Part shown: in pieces, positions 20,991 through 34,017 of the stretch
How the letters are laid out: each line of letters begins with the position of its first letter
How positions within the stretch are numbered: the stretch's first letter is position 1
From: Amylostereum areolatum
Lineage: Eukaryota; Basidiomycota; Agaricomycetes; Russulales; Stereaceae
Assembly: GCA_012932865.1 (NCBI GenBank)
Contig: SAXG01000102.1
Location: 1 to 64,000 of the forward strand
Reading direction: 5' to 3'
Length of the DNA: 64,000 bases
Made by a program: the position numbers and the translations under genes
The notes under the pieces: generated by a model
What the model was told of the DNA's origin: nothing
What the model saw: only the letters and a program-made list of their open reading frames with translations
Databases searched by the model: none

Positions 20991-23900
20991 TTAAAGGGGG
21001 GACGCGGGACGGAAGGGACGAGAGAAGAAAACGCGGAAAAAGACGAGGAGGAGGTCGTCTGCCCGAGCGCTATAAGTTGCCCTTCGTCCGTTTCCCGCCT
21101 AGCCTTGCCCCGCCCTTTCGCACTCCGAAAGCTTTACGTAATCAATAGCTACCTTTGTTCGCACTCCGACGCTAACCCCCCCTTCACTCGCTCCTTCGGT
21201 CCGCCCCCGCGTCCCTGTGCCTACACGTGCGTTCGCCCCCCCTCCGTCCTCGTCCCCCGCCGAGCATCCCCCGCCCGCGATAAACAATACCGAGTCCACC
21301 GCTACTCCTCCGGATATCCCCAATAAATTGATATTAAAAACAGACGACAGGAAAGCAGCCGGGCGTTCCGGGTTTCCGACGCCGTTGGTCCGTCTCCACG
21401 CCTCGAGGCATTGCTCTCTCCCACCGAATTTCTCGCCCGTCCTTCACGCTCTCGCTTCTCCTACGTCAACCCCCTTCATCTCGTACACATCCGGGTCCCC
21501 ATAGCGTTAACCTTCTCCATATCACCCCCGCCCGGATCTCCCCATTATAATAACCTATCATACTATCAACCTCGCCCCCCGCCCGCGCGCCCGCCCCGCC
21601 CGCTCACGGTCCCGCAAACCCTCTCGAAATCGAAAGCCAGCTCGCAGATAACGATTTATCCGAGACCAAGACGAAAAGGAGGACCGACTCACGAGCGCAA
21701 ACGCCCGTCCGTCCGGTTTTCTTCTGATCTCGTCTTCCTCGCCCCGCAAATGCGCAAACCCTTGACCCTGCGCTGTCGTCCCCCCCCCTCGCTCCTCGGC
21801 GCGGAACGCCTGCTCAGTTCTGCTCTTTGCTTTCACCAACGCGTCACGCGCGCGCCTCGAGGCTGCCCCCCTTCCCGCTCCGCCTCGTCCGCTTGGAACG
21901 CCGTCCACCTACGGTTCGACCTAGGAAATCGGGAAGAACGCAGGGATGTGACGAACGCAACATATCATATCATAATAACATACAGATCACTGGGAAGCCC
22001 GTCCGCCCGTGTGGCTGAGCCTCTCTCCGCGCAGTCGTCAACGCGCACTCGCATCGGAAAGCTGATGGGCCTTCGCCCGTCGTCCTTCCACACGTACGGA
22101 CGGTCCTGGTCCTGTTCGCCCTAATACCCCCACCCACCGTCCCAGCATGGCCTGGCGTGGCCTCCAACTTCTTCTCTCCTGATATGGCGTCGAGAAGCCA
22201 GTCCATCTATCACAGCACGCCCTCCCTATCAGACCTTCCCCTGCCCCGAAAAGTCCCCCCCCCCAAGTCCAAGCCCAACCGGCCCACCCGCGCTTCGTGG
22301 GCTCGGATCCTCGCCCCCCTTCCGGCGTCTTTTGCCTTCGTCTGTAGGCGTAGCGGTGGCTGTAGTCGCCCCTCTCCCCCGCCCCGCGCCAATCGCCCAC
22401 TAATTACTTATACTAATAACGATCCTGTCTGACGCGTGCAGGGTCCGACGGCCGTCCCAAGCCTAATCTAAACTAATCCAGGCCTGCCTTTACCCAAAAC
22501 CGAGCCGGGGGGAGGCGCGCCCGTGAGAGGGGGGAGAAGGGTCCAATACACGGTAATCTGACTAAGCCTTGGGGAAGGAGGGGGGGGGGATGGCACAAGC
22601 AAATGGAGATGGAGATGTGTGGACGAGATCGACCAGTGTATCGCAGTACGTCAACCCGTCCTCGAGCCTGTGCCCGACGCCCTGGACTCTGGTCAACCCC
22701 CGTCCGCGTCACTTGAGCCGCGTTAGCACGCCCATTGATTAACTCCTCCACCAACGCCCAGATAATACACCACGGAGGCGGCCGATCCGATCCCCCAGGT
22801 GAGAAGGAAAAGAAGGCGTGGAGAGAAAGAGAGAGCAGAAGGAGAAGGGAAGGGAAGGGAAGAGGAGAGAAGAGAAGAGAAGAGCAGGGCCCGCGAGTCG
22901 AAACGACTAATCCGCGATCTGCCCTCTCTCTGCACGCCACCGTTGCGCCCGCCACACCTGTCTCTTTCCCCCTATGTCGTAGCGCTGCATCGTAGACGAC
23001 CTGTTCCTGCTGCCCTCTTCAAACACGACCATGTCAGCTCACCTCGTCCTGAGGCCTGCGTCACCGCGAGTCCCCGATAGTGCACTGCACTGCACACCCA
23101 TAGTACGCCTCGTCGCCGCGCCCGACCACGCGTTTCCGTCAGAAAACCCCCCCACCACCCGCACCATCACGTCGCGCAAACTGCCAACATGTCTCACCTT
23201 CCTCGACCGCTCGCGCGTCGAGAAAACCCCGCCCCGGGCCCATCGATAAACATACCGCAACCGGCGAAGGTGGCACGGTCGGCAGGAAACGACGTCCTTA
23301 TCGATCAGCCCCCCTCGCTCGAAACGGCCCTAGAGTCGGAGTCCCAGCAATCTTGCGTCCAGGAGGAACCGAAGAACTAGAAGGATCCACGGTAGAGTGC
23401 CCGGGCTGAGTGCGCATGAGTCATACCATGTCTTCCGTCGCGAAGCCACTGCAGTTGATTAGTGCAGCGCTCACTTGAACATGAATATCGAACATTGGAC
23501 AGTCATCTTCTCGGTCGATCCTGAACGCGGGGCAGACACGAAGAGCACGTCGTGTACTGTGCCCACTCCAGACACGGCGCCCCGCCCCGCCGCTCACCAC
23601 ACGAACCCCGCACAGACACGTTTCCGCCTGCAGGCGGTCCTCCTTACGTCCCGGGAACGCGCAGCGCGAACCTCCCTCTCGTCCCTCCGGCAACTCCCAC
23701 TCGCTTATATGCGGCGAGGGGGAGGGGGGGGGGAGGGGATCCATCGCGCACCGAGGCACGCCTCGCTATACCGCGTTCTGCAGGAGCGTGCCGGGGGGGG
23801 AGGACCGCGTCGTATGTCGGCGGCGGCGGCGGCGGCGCCTCGAGGCGTGCGCGACGCGCGTGTTTGCGTTTGCTAAATTGCCTTGCGATCGCGTGCGGGG

Positions 23901-24950
23901 GAGAGCGCGAGGGAGCATCTATAACGCGGGTCCGCGCGGGCGTGGGCCGTCCAACTCGCGCTCCGACCCGCGCACGCCAAAATGAAATGGACTAGATTGC
24001 GAAGCGGAAGAAAACAACAAACGAAACGAGCGCACGTACCCGCCGCCGGAGCGATATTATCATGCGCCTCCCCGCTCATTTTCCAACGCTCGCGCAGAGC
24101 AATGAACGCGCCCACAGTAGATCGCCCATGCCTGCATCCCCATCTCTCCCATACCCTCACCCTCCCCCGTCCTTCCTCTTTCCATAATCCAAGTTCCCTC
24201 TCGCACCGAACTCTCGGGACACACCGACCCCTCCCACGTGAAAATCCCCCCCACCGCGCCGCAACAACGAGGAGCGTGTTCTGTCCATCTCTGGATTTAA
24301 TCCCCAGCGTGGTTCGTTAGTGGTAGGCACGCGAAGCGCACCTCCCCCACCACCGTCTTCCCAAACCCCGCCCATCGACGCATCGCTCGCCGGCGGGAAA
24401 CGCCGTTGCGCCCGCTCCGGGCTCCCCCCCCAGCTCGGTGCGATAGGGCGCGATAACTGGGCGAGTTGCAGGGGACGCTTTCTCGGAAGGGAAGGCACGC
24501 GCCGGGGCGGGGGCGCCGTGGGTCTGCTATGGCGAGGAGGAAGGGGGGACGACGGAAGGGTGGTTTTTGGTGCGGCGACGCGTGCGCACGGGACGTGGGG
24601 GATCCACGCTAAGCCCACTTGCGGTTCGTACGGTCCTGCGGACGCGTCTGTGGAGAAAAAAAAAGAACGCGAGCGCGTCCGGGCTGCAACGAGGTCCTTT
24701 TTTTCCTGGGTGGAGTGGAACGTCTTTTGGTTCCCCCGGCGAACAAAAAAAATGGGAGTCGGTACTTACGTGCGTCACGGGTCTTGTGAAGGCGGAGTCC
24801 AGAGCGCAAAGCGCAAAGCCGCACTGGTAGCGTACGCACTGGGTGTACAGTAGGATGGTACGCGACTCAATGGGGGACGCGAAGCTCGATGATGTCAGTC
24901 CACCTTTACGTCCTCAGGACGTCAACGAAGCCCGCGCGGACATGAGCCCG
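20991..24950. other. Long GC-rich intergenic region, no supported gene
   Basis: About 4 kb upstream of the GATA factor has no conserved coding block on either strand. It is rich in C/T tracts on the plus strand (21.1-22.4 kb), which suits a long promoter and leader for the minus-strand GATA gene. A purine tract lies at 22,800-22,900, and GGGGGG runs and a GGC trinucleotide run occur at 23,720-23,840. Open frames are Pro/Ser/Arg-rich and overlap on opposite strands, as expected from composition. Confidence 0.5.
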
Positions 24951-24974
24951 AGCACCCCCGCGTCAGTCCAACGG

Positions 24975-26390
24975 ATGCGTACTTACGCCCAGCACCAGCG
25001 CAACCCAGCCCACCGCGTCGCGCGAGCACGACGGCACGGATGGAATATAAGGTTGGGCAACAACATCTCGATCTTCATCCAACACGACGAGGGCACGCGC
25101 GCCCGGGGCCAACCTCTGGGAACGCAAAGAAATGATAAGTACGCCCCTGCGCGAGGCACGCCCCGGACGCGCAAAATGAAACGGTGTTCCGGGGTCGCGG
25201 GAGGCGCGGGCGTCGAGCTGAGATGGATTGACAGAACGTCTGCAGATGCCAGATCGTAAGGGGGGGTGGGGGGCGACAACGTGTGCGGCGCGCGCGCGTT
25301 GCACGGGAACACAGCACGGCTTTCCGAACGCTCATTCCGCACGCACTCTCTGGTTTCGATTCCGATGCCGTTCGTCTGGACCACATCCATCCTTTCCTGC
25401 GAACCGCCGCTCTGCGCAGGCGGAGATAACCTGGACGACCCGTGAGCCACCCCCCACCCCCCTACCCCCCACGTTTTTGACGGTGCGGCCGCGAGGCGCA
25501 AAAACGCGAGCGTAAGCGTTCGTTCCGATGGAGACCCCCCCTCTTCGAACCGTCGTCGTCGATCGGACTCCGATTCCTGGTTGTGGCTTCTAGGAACGCG
25601 CGCGGGGCGCTGTGCCCATGACCATGACGAGTGCTACCACGGTACAACCCACGCAACAGGCTCTCACGCGCACACACGGACGGTCCGATGAAAAGCGGGA
25701 GAAGGGAAGCAGGCGCAGGCTTGGGCTGATATGAAGGATATGGAATGAAGTGGGATGACGAGTACGAGCTGCGCGGGGCGGAATCCGGATACAACGACGA
25801 CGACGGCCAGCCCCTCTTGCGAGTCCGAGGACCCACAGCATGGCGGCTAAAAACAGGCTCGCGAAGCCTCCCAGCTCCATCCCTTGCCCACATCCCAACA
25901 TCGCGAATCCGACCGCTCATAAGAACCCCCAATCAAGAATAAACTCACCTCCGGCTGCCGTTCCCTCCACCCCCACCTTGCGTTCGCATGCGATACCACC
26001 CCCAAAGCCCCAGAAACCGAAGGTGCCGTGGAATCTTCCATCCCAGTGCAAGATACAGGTCGTCCAGTTCCACGCTCGAGAGAAAATCAGGGTGGTTCCG
26101 TTTTCCGTGAAGTGCACGAGAGGCTTCGGATTCGTGACTCGTGGGTTGCGCCGGCCGTGGGTGAAGTTCGAACTCGAAGGAAGGAAGGGCGGTTGTGAAG
26201 GGCGTTGGAGGCAAAGCGGGGCTGGCGTGCTGAATCCGTGTAAGCATCCTTCGAAGAGCCTCCAGCTGACTGGGGTCCCCTTGCCCAGAGGACGGGGACG
26301 GACGGTCTTGTGACGGGCCCTTTCGCATGCTCGCGCTGGCGCAGCGAAGGATGCGCAGGCAGATAGGAAAGGGCGATGGGAGGTCAAAGA
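24975..26390 (-). other. Possible spliced gene, unresolved
   Basis: Minus-strand frames show some coding character: LHGKRNHPDFLSSVELDDL followed by a Trp-rich stretch ending at a GTGAGT donor near 25,947. A hydrophobic run ELGGFASLFLAAMLWVLGL lies around 25,840. An acceptor near 25,113 is followed by a segment ending DAVGWVALVLG at a GTAAGT donor near 24,986. No join gives a clear family, and long Arg-rich stretches in between argue against a simple gene. It could be a small membrane protein gene or chance. Confidence 0.2.
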
Positions 26391-26713
26391 TGGCGTGGCA
26401 CAGGTTAGATGGGGCTTTGGGAAGAGAAGCGTGGGCGTGGGTGGGAGAGCGAGTACGGGCGGATGGCTGGCGCAGATTGAGATCGATGGTGGCTCAGCCG
26501 CTCAGGCTGGACTTCACGAAACCGGAAACGCGCCCCACGTGATGTTGCGCACGCGACGCGACGCGTCACCGACGAGCGTCTCCTCCACCGTCCATCCTCG
26601 CTTCTGTGGCTAGACCTCCCTCTGGATGAATCGGAAAGAAGTCGATGTCCAAAGAAGATGTAGAAGTACAGCATTATATCTACGTAGGGTATCGCAGATT
26701 GGGAGCAGCGCGT

Positions 26714-28824
26714 CTAATGCGCCACCTTCTCGTCCTGCACGTCCTCCACGGCTATCTCTTTCGTGTCTGGCGCAGGCGCCACCTCTTTCCTCCCAGTCAC
26801 ATGCGATATCTGCGCGTTCTCTGCCTTGAGCTTCTCGAAGTTGCGCTCCATGTCCCACACGAACGGGCTGCTGCACGCGAACAGCAGATCCATCTCCTCC
26901 AGCGTGCGGTTGGCCGTCTCGGGGTAGAAGGCCCACACCAGTGGGATGCTAAGGAAGTTTACCGCGGCGAAGATGTGCAGCGTGTTCTCCTCGATCGCAG
27001 AAAACATCACCGGGTTCAGCAGCGTGAGCCAGCCGTTGCCGATGCTCCACCCAAACACACCCCACGCGTTGCCCTTCGCGCGCACCTCGAGCGGGAACGT
27101 CTCCGTGGGGTACACCCACGGGATCGTCAGCCACGTTGCTCCGAATATGGCGGTGTAGAGGAAGATGAAGAAGGCGGATGCGGCACCGTACTGCGACGCC
27201 TTGTCGGGGTGGTCCTTCAGGAGTCGACCGAACCCGCCTGCGAGGAACAGAGCTATGCCCTGACCGATCGCACCCCACCAGAGACCGACGCGGCGACCCC
27301 AGCGGTCGATCGTGACGACCGCCATGAGTGTCGCGATCATGTACGTGACCTGCATGCATACGCGGTCAGGTGACGACAGTAAAAAAAAGACTCTGGGCAT
27401 ACGTCGTTGAGACCGGACAACCATTGGGATTTGCGGGAATCGTAACCGGCTTGGGCGAAGATCGTAGGCGCGTACACGGTGATAGCTGCGATCCCCACCC
27501 ATCTGCATGCGTCTCAGCATACAATAACCGCGCATACGGATGGGGTGCTCACTCCTGGACAATCTGGAGCCAGATCGAAAGCTGAACGCGTCGTGCGATG
27601 TGCAAGTCTCCACCGTCTGCGCTCCGAAGTCAGTCATGGATATTTTTGAGGGAGGGACCAGCGAAGCGGACGTACTGATGCCGAAGAACATCGAGAAGTA
27701 AGTGTTGTTCTTCGCGTGCTCCTTCTCCAGCTGGACGATACCGACGATGTCCTCATATTCTGCGATGGCGCGCTCGCCCTCTGGATCTCCTTCGGCACGC
27801 AGCCTGCCGAGTATTTCGCGCGCTTCGGCGTCCCGGCCTGCTTTGACGAGCCAGCGAGGCGATTCCGGCATCCACGGGAGACAAACGACGAAGGCGATAA
27901 GAGGAACGAGTTGGAACGCAATGGGGAACTGCAGGGCAAGGTTAGCGCCTCAGCATTGGGAAGCAAGCAAACGTGCGCACCCTCCAGCGGAATTCGGTGT
28001 TGCCATCCCCAATGAAGCTCAGACCAAACTCGAGCCAGTACGCGACGACGACGCCGAGAATGTTGAGGGTGAATTCCTTCGCAATGAACGCGCCGCGGGA
28101 CGTATGCGATGCAACCTCTGCGCTCCAGACTGGAACGATGGCGTTCAGGAAGCCCGTACCGATACCGTTGATCACGCGCGCACAACACATCCTATTGGTA
28201 TTCCCTCAGACCAGTCGTAAACGGATGTCATGATAGAAACGCACCATGCCACGTTCTGTGCCGACGACTGCAGCGCTGCTCCGAGCATAACCCACGCTGC
28301 GCCCTAAGAGAACGCTGAGTTCCGGGAACAGCAAAACGAAAAAGCAAGACGTACGATAGCCATGGTCTTAATACGTCCGATTTTGTCTCCGAACCAGCCC
28401 GCGGGCAAACATCCGATGAGGGTTCCGAAATAGTAAACTGGCACAATCGTGTGGGTACAGCGTTGGAGAGAACGAGATAAGAAACGCACTGCTAACGATG
28501 CCTCCTTGGCGAGTAGGGTGGGTAATAGTGGCGACGTATCCCTCGTGGGGTCCAGTGTATCTGACGAGCAGGTTAGCTACGCACACAGCGTTATGCAGGA
28601 CACGAAACGCACTCAATCGTTCCGAGGTTCATCGTCGTAACATAATTCGGTGCAACGTTCACGCCGCCCATCATACCCTGGTCATATCCGAAGCTGCTAG
28701 TAATTTAGCAAACACCTTTCCGCGCATGAGAACGAAGGACGCACAAGAAGATAGCGAGGCCGGCGACGAAGTTGATGGTATACACCAGCTTCCGCCCTGA
28801 AGGTTTCTCTTTGGAGGAAGTCAT
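26714..28824 (-). CDS. MFS sugar transporter (sugar porter family)
   Basis: Starts MTSSKEKPSGRKLVYTINF and is spliced through about eight short introns. Family landmarks in order: FGYDQGMMGGVN in helix 1; GWFGDKIGR, the D-R/K-x-G-R/K loop 2-3 signature; RVINGIGTGFLNAIVPVW; PESPRWLV, the PESPR motif after helix 6; IDRWGRRVG in loop 8-9; PWVYPTETFPLEVRAKGNA, the sugar-porter PETK-like motif; and PETANRTLEEMD after helix 12. All hallmark residues are kept. The product, about 520 aa, should be a 12-helix plasma-membrane proton symporter or facilitator for a sugar or polyol; the substrate cannot be read from sequence. A TATA-like CATAAAAG lies about 95 bases upstream, and CCCCAC/CCCCGC words further up could bind a CreA/Mig1-type repressor. 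Confidence 0.88.
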
Positions 28825-28914
28825 GCTGGAGTCGTGGCCTCGTCGTCTCGAACGGCTTGCGGGATGTTAGGTGCAGTCGACCGTGAAAGGAGGGGAACCC
28901 ACCGCCCGCGACGG

Positions 28915-29062
28915 CTTTTATGCACACCCTCGACCCCGCCGGCGCGCACAGAATTTGCATTTTGCTGCTTCTGATGGGGTTGGTACCGGCGTCATCGTCA
29001 ATCGGGCCAGGATTCGTGGCCGCATGACCCTCCAAAGTTCCACCCCGCGGGGAGGTGGGGAT
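28915..29062 (-). promoter_or_regulatory. Promoter of the sugar transporter
   Basis: On the minus strand CATAAAAG (28922-28915) stands about 95 bases before the start codon. Further upstream, around 29041-29062, are CCCCGCGGGG and CCCCAC, which match the SYGGRG consensus for CreA/Mig1-type carbon catabolite repressors. The match is short and the assignment is inference. Confidence 0.35.
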
Positions 29063-31520
29063 GCAAATGGAGTGGTCCGGCCCGTAGTTCCGCCCCGCAC
29101 AGCGCTTCTTGCTGTCATCTTTTCCATGGGGAAGAGGGAGAGGACTGGGAAAATCACGGCGAAATCGCTGCTCAGTACAGTGTGCTGGATACGGAGAAAG
29201 CCAGCGAATTTGACGTAGGCGGTCATGGACGACTCTCGACAAAAAGATGCCGGTGCATAAGCTGGACATATTCGCGCCGATCCTAGAGCCAAGCGTTTAG
29301 CAATATTGAGCCGGATGTTAACCTGTTGTTTCATACTACTAAGATGCAAGGAAGCGTGTACCAGATCTATGTCCGTGATTGGTGACCTGGAGACTGGGGC
29401 TCGGTGGAGGTTCCAAGAGCGGAACAGGATGCGATGTTGTATCGTCATGCTCTTCGACAACGTCGGAATTACGGTATCGATGCACGCAATTCATTCACAG
29501 AAAGCCTGACATATCGTTGTCTCGTTCTGGGTCGAACAAGGATAGGAGGAACGAGGTTAAATAAGTAGAAGCATGGAGAGATGAATTGACGGTGGCACAC
29601 TGGCAGGGCGCTTGATTTTGTTTCATTTGACATGCCGTATCAATATGAAGTTCAAGATAGGATGGATCTTGTAATTGGCCTACATGACGAGATAAGCAGA
29701 CGAAGCACGATCGACTGCGCTGACAATGAAAAGGTGCCATCGCGGCAAACAAGCGACACGCCGTTGATTTATCCCGTAAAGACGAACATCGAGAAAGGAG
29801 GAGTAGGGATCGAGGACACCGGCCTTGAACAGGCTCGCGTTGGGACGCTTAGGTATTTCTTTGAACCAAGAGCACTGTGGCGGCAGATAGCTGCGGTAAA
29901 AATAAGCGTGTCGACGCTTTACTTGCACCGTAGAGGTCCAACTGCCAGTGAGATGACTGAATTCACGGTGAGATGCGATCGGAAACCCGTGAGAGGGTAA
30001 GTACACCGGTCGTGGATGACAAAAATTTGAGTTCCGGACCTACCAGTACACGGTTCTTGAATATCCGGGGGTGTAGCATGCTGACAGCGTAGAATCAGAG
30101 AGAACGTCGGGGAAACGACGGGGACTGGAAAGGACTGTTGGTAGATTTATCGTCTAGATGTCACCTTTTGCTTACCAGGAAACTGCACCGGCTTTGCCCT
30201 CCGAAAACGAAGCAATGCGCTTTCAACTGCATGGGGCAGCGCTTGTGCATCCGGATCGTACCCTGCGCGTGAGACCTTAGCTTTTTGGTAGTCCACCAAG
30301 CTTCAATATTTCAAGTCACCCAGCTAAATTCAAGCTGTCCATACAACCGAGCTGGAGAGGGTCAGCGTACTCAACGTTTGATCGACGCGACACACCCATC
30401 CTCCGGCAGCACAGGTGATAGTCTTCGCTGAGTCCGCAAGGTTGCTTGCTGTTCTGAGAAGTCGATGTATTTTTCCGATGTTCTTGCGGGACGCGGCAAA
30501 CAGTTTGCTGAAACGAGGACGCGATTCCGGCGGTGGGCGGAGTGTAGCTGGTCTGATGGGCTAAACCGGTGAGCTCGGCGATATTGCAGCTGTCCTGGAC
30601 ATCCATCAGAATCAAGACGCAAGCGATACGCCGTGTGCGTAAGACGCAATACTGTGATTGAATTCTGGATACCATCGCTCTTCATGAAAGGGTGGGATAA
30701 GTTGCGGTATATGACGTCTGGTTGTGGTGGCATACGCGCGGACGTAAGACAAAAAGATGGACGGAAATGAGGGGTCCTGGCTTGACAGGAGTGCGCGGGC
30801 GGAACAATCTCAGCAATGACGCGCAGGCATGCGAGGGTTTGTGGATAGATAAAGAAGTACATCGAACACGTCAGAAAACCGATACATACTTGTACCTGTC
30901 CGCGCCCATCGTTGCAAGGCGGAGGAAAGGAGATATTAGCGGATGGGACTCTCGAAGAAAGGCGAGAGACGCACAAAGGAGATGTGGAGGACGACGTCAC
31001 CGGAAGGATGCCTACGACGTATCCGTCGACCTTGTCTCGTAAGCATCGCCAACACTCGGCGCTCGTTGTTGCGCAAAGCGACATGGGGATGCCGCAGGCG
31101 GGAGGAAAAAGATACGGAGGATTCTGGCAGCTGCCAGACTCAGCCTCGTGTCTGTCACGCGTCCAACCCACCGACACACGTGGGCGGGCCGGCGGCTGAC
31201 ATGGACATCGCGCCACCGCCGCGCGGGCGAGTTCGTCCACGACAGTGAAGACAAGAAGTTTGCAACTTTCGTCAGAGTACCGCAGGCTCTCCGGCACCAG
31301 CAAGTGAGAAAAATGAAACAAGCTTCCAGGCTACTATACCTCTAGACGACCGGCACCAGAATTGGTAAGTTAACGTTCCACCACTTAGGTGCCGCATGGG
31401 TAGACCGACGGAAAGATATTCCGTGTACTAGTAGTTGGATGCGCGCCGCTCGCGCCCTCACGAGGCGCTCTCCTTGCGGAAATACCGCGCCCACCGCGGT
31501 CGACGCTGGACGACGTATCT
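29063..31520. other. Intergenic, no supported gene
   Basis: Several open frames exist, including a 316-residue minus-strand one (30371-31321), but none shows a family motif, splice structure or sensible composition. A segment at about 30,840-31,000 resembles 34,310-34,470 and may be a relic of a duplicated gene. Confidence 0.4.
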
Positions 31521-31525
31521 GGTGC

Positions 31526-31532
31526 TATATAA
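31526..31532 (+). promoter_or_regulatory. TATA box (TATATAA)
   Basis: TATATAA stands 77 bases upstream of the start codon at 31609, with no other gene between. Position and sequence suit a fungal TATA element for the membrane-protein gene. Confidence 0.5.
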
Positions 31533-31608
31533 CACGCTTACGATAAAGGCCTGCCATACATATTGGTCCCCGCACACACTGTCCCTGCGCCCTCAGATCA
31601 GGATCACC

Positions 31609-34017
31609 ATGTCTTCTACTGCTGGAAGAGCAGCCCACAACGCACCATCCACTGGTCCGAGTGCTAATAACGGCAGCACATCATCCCACCACCGACCGAG
31701 GTCTGACAGCCGTACGACATCCCACCCCCACCGACCAGGACGCGCATCTTCCCATCCCCGAACGGGGCGCGCATCCTCCCAAACACGACTGGCGGGGCGT
31801 ACAGCCCATCGATCGACTCCTCGGGAATCCGGCAACAACGCACCATCCAACGGCCCCCCACCGGATCCTATCTACTATAAATCACGACGACTGGGGCTCC
31901 TGGCCGTTCTTCCCGCCTTTATTTCCTTTTTCTTAGCTGCAGCTATCACAACGGCCTTGCTGTTCTGGCTCCGGCTTCGTAGAGTCACCCAACATCCTGC
32001 AGATGAGGATGCGGAATTCCACGGGGCCATCGTTGCCGACGAGAGGACCGGAAACATACAGCATATCCTAGGACGGATAATAGGTGGCAGTGCGAATACG
32101 ACCCATCTATATGGCATGGCCATTTCCACAGTCGCAGTGAGTTGTTTACACCACATCATACCGAATTATGCATTTACTTCTCCGGAAGGCTACCGTGGTG
32201 TCATGGACCACGACGTTCGTTCTGGGTGTCTTTGGCTACTGGTCGGCACACAAATGGATCTGCGCCCATGCAGAAGAATGCAGGCATAATATGGCGTTGC
32301 CGACGCCCCGCCAGTACGGACTTCTTCTTCTCCTGTGCGCGTCTCCTGGGATCTGGACCGTGTTGTGCGCGATGTACTACTTGGTGTGTATGCAAAGGGA
32401 AAGGCCGATCGTCCCTGGAATCGTCAAGCACGCATTTAGTGGAGCGTTGGTATATCTTTGCTTGCCTGCTGCCATAACGTGAGTGCTTCGTCTATTTTTC
32501 CTAGTGGTCCCACTGTGTAGTAACACGTTTAATGATATTTTCATGGTTTGTTTAGCGGCGCTCACTTCTGGTTGCAATTTACAGTGACATCGTTTGCTCA
32601 TGACTTCATAATGCCCATCGTGTCGCATTCACTGCCGTTCGTCGGTTCCGAGATCAACACGAGTCTCTGCCCCGGTCCCGTTCAGGTCAATCTGTTCAAT
32701 TCAACTTCAAACTACGGAAATTGCCAGCATGCCATGAACTTTACTCCTAGCGAGTCGAGCGGGCCCAGCCACGAATTCTGGGGTAACGCTGTGATAGTCA
32801 ACGAAGGCGTAGCCGTCGTCGAGAACAGCAGCCTCATCTCACAAACAATCTATGTAGACGGGCTTGCTATCCTCGCGCCGAGCGCACTCCCTGTCAACGT
32901 CAGCGCGCTGAAATTCGACACTTTTGCGTTGAACGCATCGTGCGAGCCGGTGACCAACTGCGAGGTGAACCCGGGACAGTACGTCGGGCAGGCGATCCTT
33001 CTATGCCCTTCATTCAACCCGCCCATAAACACCAGTGTTCAATTAGGGACGACATCGGTCCCAATCGCTAGCACCGTTCAGCAGTATAATTTGTCGAGCA
33101 ATGACATACTTGCTGTCAATGACTTCGGAGGCGGGGGTTATGCCCTCGGGTCCCTGCTTAACCCGTCCGGCGCTCAAGTCATGCTTTCCTGGTCAGGAAA
33201 ACCAGAAATGATCTCCTTTCCAGATCCCGACGACTCTGCTGGATGGTATCCTATCGTCGGCGTCCCCGAAACATTTGTTTTCTACGTGGGCACGTGCAGC
33301 ATGACGGCATACAATGTCTCCGTCGTCTACAGCACGAGGGACAGCCCTGTCGGCCAGTTCTCGTTCGATGGAAATCCGGTGCTATCAAACTTCAACACGA
33401 CATCTGCCCTCCTTGCCGCGTTCGACACCGCTTATTCCCTCTTCCTAGCAGATCACCTAGCCACGACTCTGCAACCCACGCCGAACCTGTCAGTCATCGG
33501 GTTCCAGAATTACCTATCCAGAAATATATCCTCTGCCATGTTGGGCTACGCCGCACCACTATTCGAGAGAATCCCGGCCACGAGCGGAAACAACGTCACG
33601 ACGGTCGTCGTGACCCGTTATCCGCATGGGCCGCTGTACACGTTGATTGCACTCCTGTACCTCTACGCGTTGTGTGCGCTCCTCCTCTGCCTCCTCTGCT
33701 TCCTTCCTTCTCGCAGAATCGGTACAGAGAAGGGTCACCACGTAATCGAGGACGGCAGCATGGTCGAACTTGCGCACCTTAGGCTCACAAATCCCCTCGC
33801 GAGTGTCGTAGACCGGTTCGGCACAACGGAGGCTACACATTCATTACTGATGACGTCCACGGTTGATCTTCTCAAGGAGGGGGAGGGAACGGCGTACCAC
33901 CGATTGGCCGTAGGGTTTGTGAGGGAGGACGGCCACTTTCAGCCACGTTACAGGCCTCAGAGATTCAGGGTCGACGAGGATAGAACGATTGAGAAGGAAT
34001 ACACGAAGGGGCCCTGA
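31609..34017 (+). CDS. Multi-pass membrane protein with large ectodomain
   Basis: Three exons fit: 31609-32136, 32189-32478 and 32556-34017 (759 aa). The first ~85 residues are Ser/Arg/His-rich and disordered. Membrane helices follow: LAVLPAFISFFLAAAITTALLF, then ATVVSWTTTFVLGVFGYW, then QYGLLLLLCASPGIWTVLCA, then ALVYLCLPAAIT. Next is a ~330-residue region with many N-x-S/T sites (NSTSNYG, NVSAL, NTSVQL, NISSAML, NVTTV) and paired cysteines, as for an extracellular or lumenal domain. A final helix, LIALLYLYALCALLLCLLCFL, is followed by a charged cytosolic tail. Start choice: ATG at 31609 follows the TATA box, and the longer upstream frame lacks one. Such proteins are common orphans in Agaricomycetes; no function is known to me. 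Confidence 0.75.

Noticed and set aside
30371..31321. 316-residue minus-strand open frame
   Set aside because: No family motif, odd mix of Cys/Arg/Ser/Pro, no splice structure; probably chance, or at most a relic.
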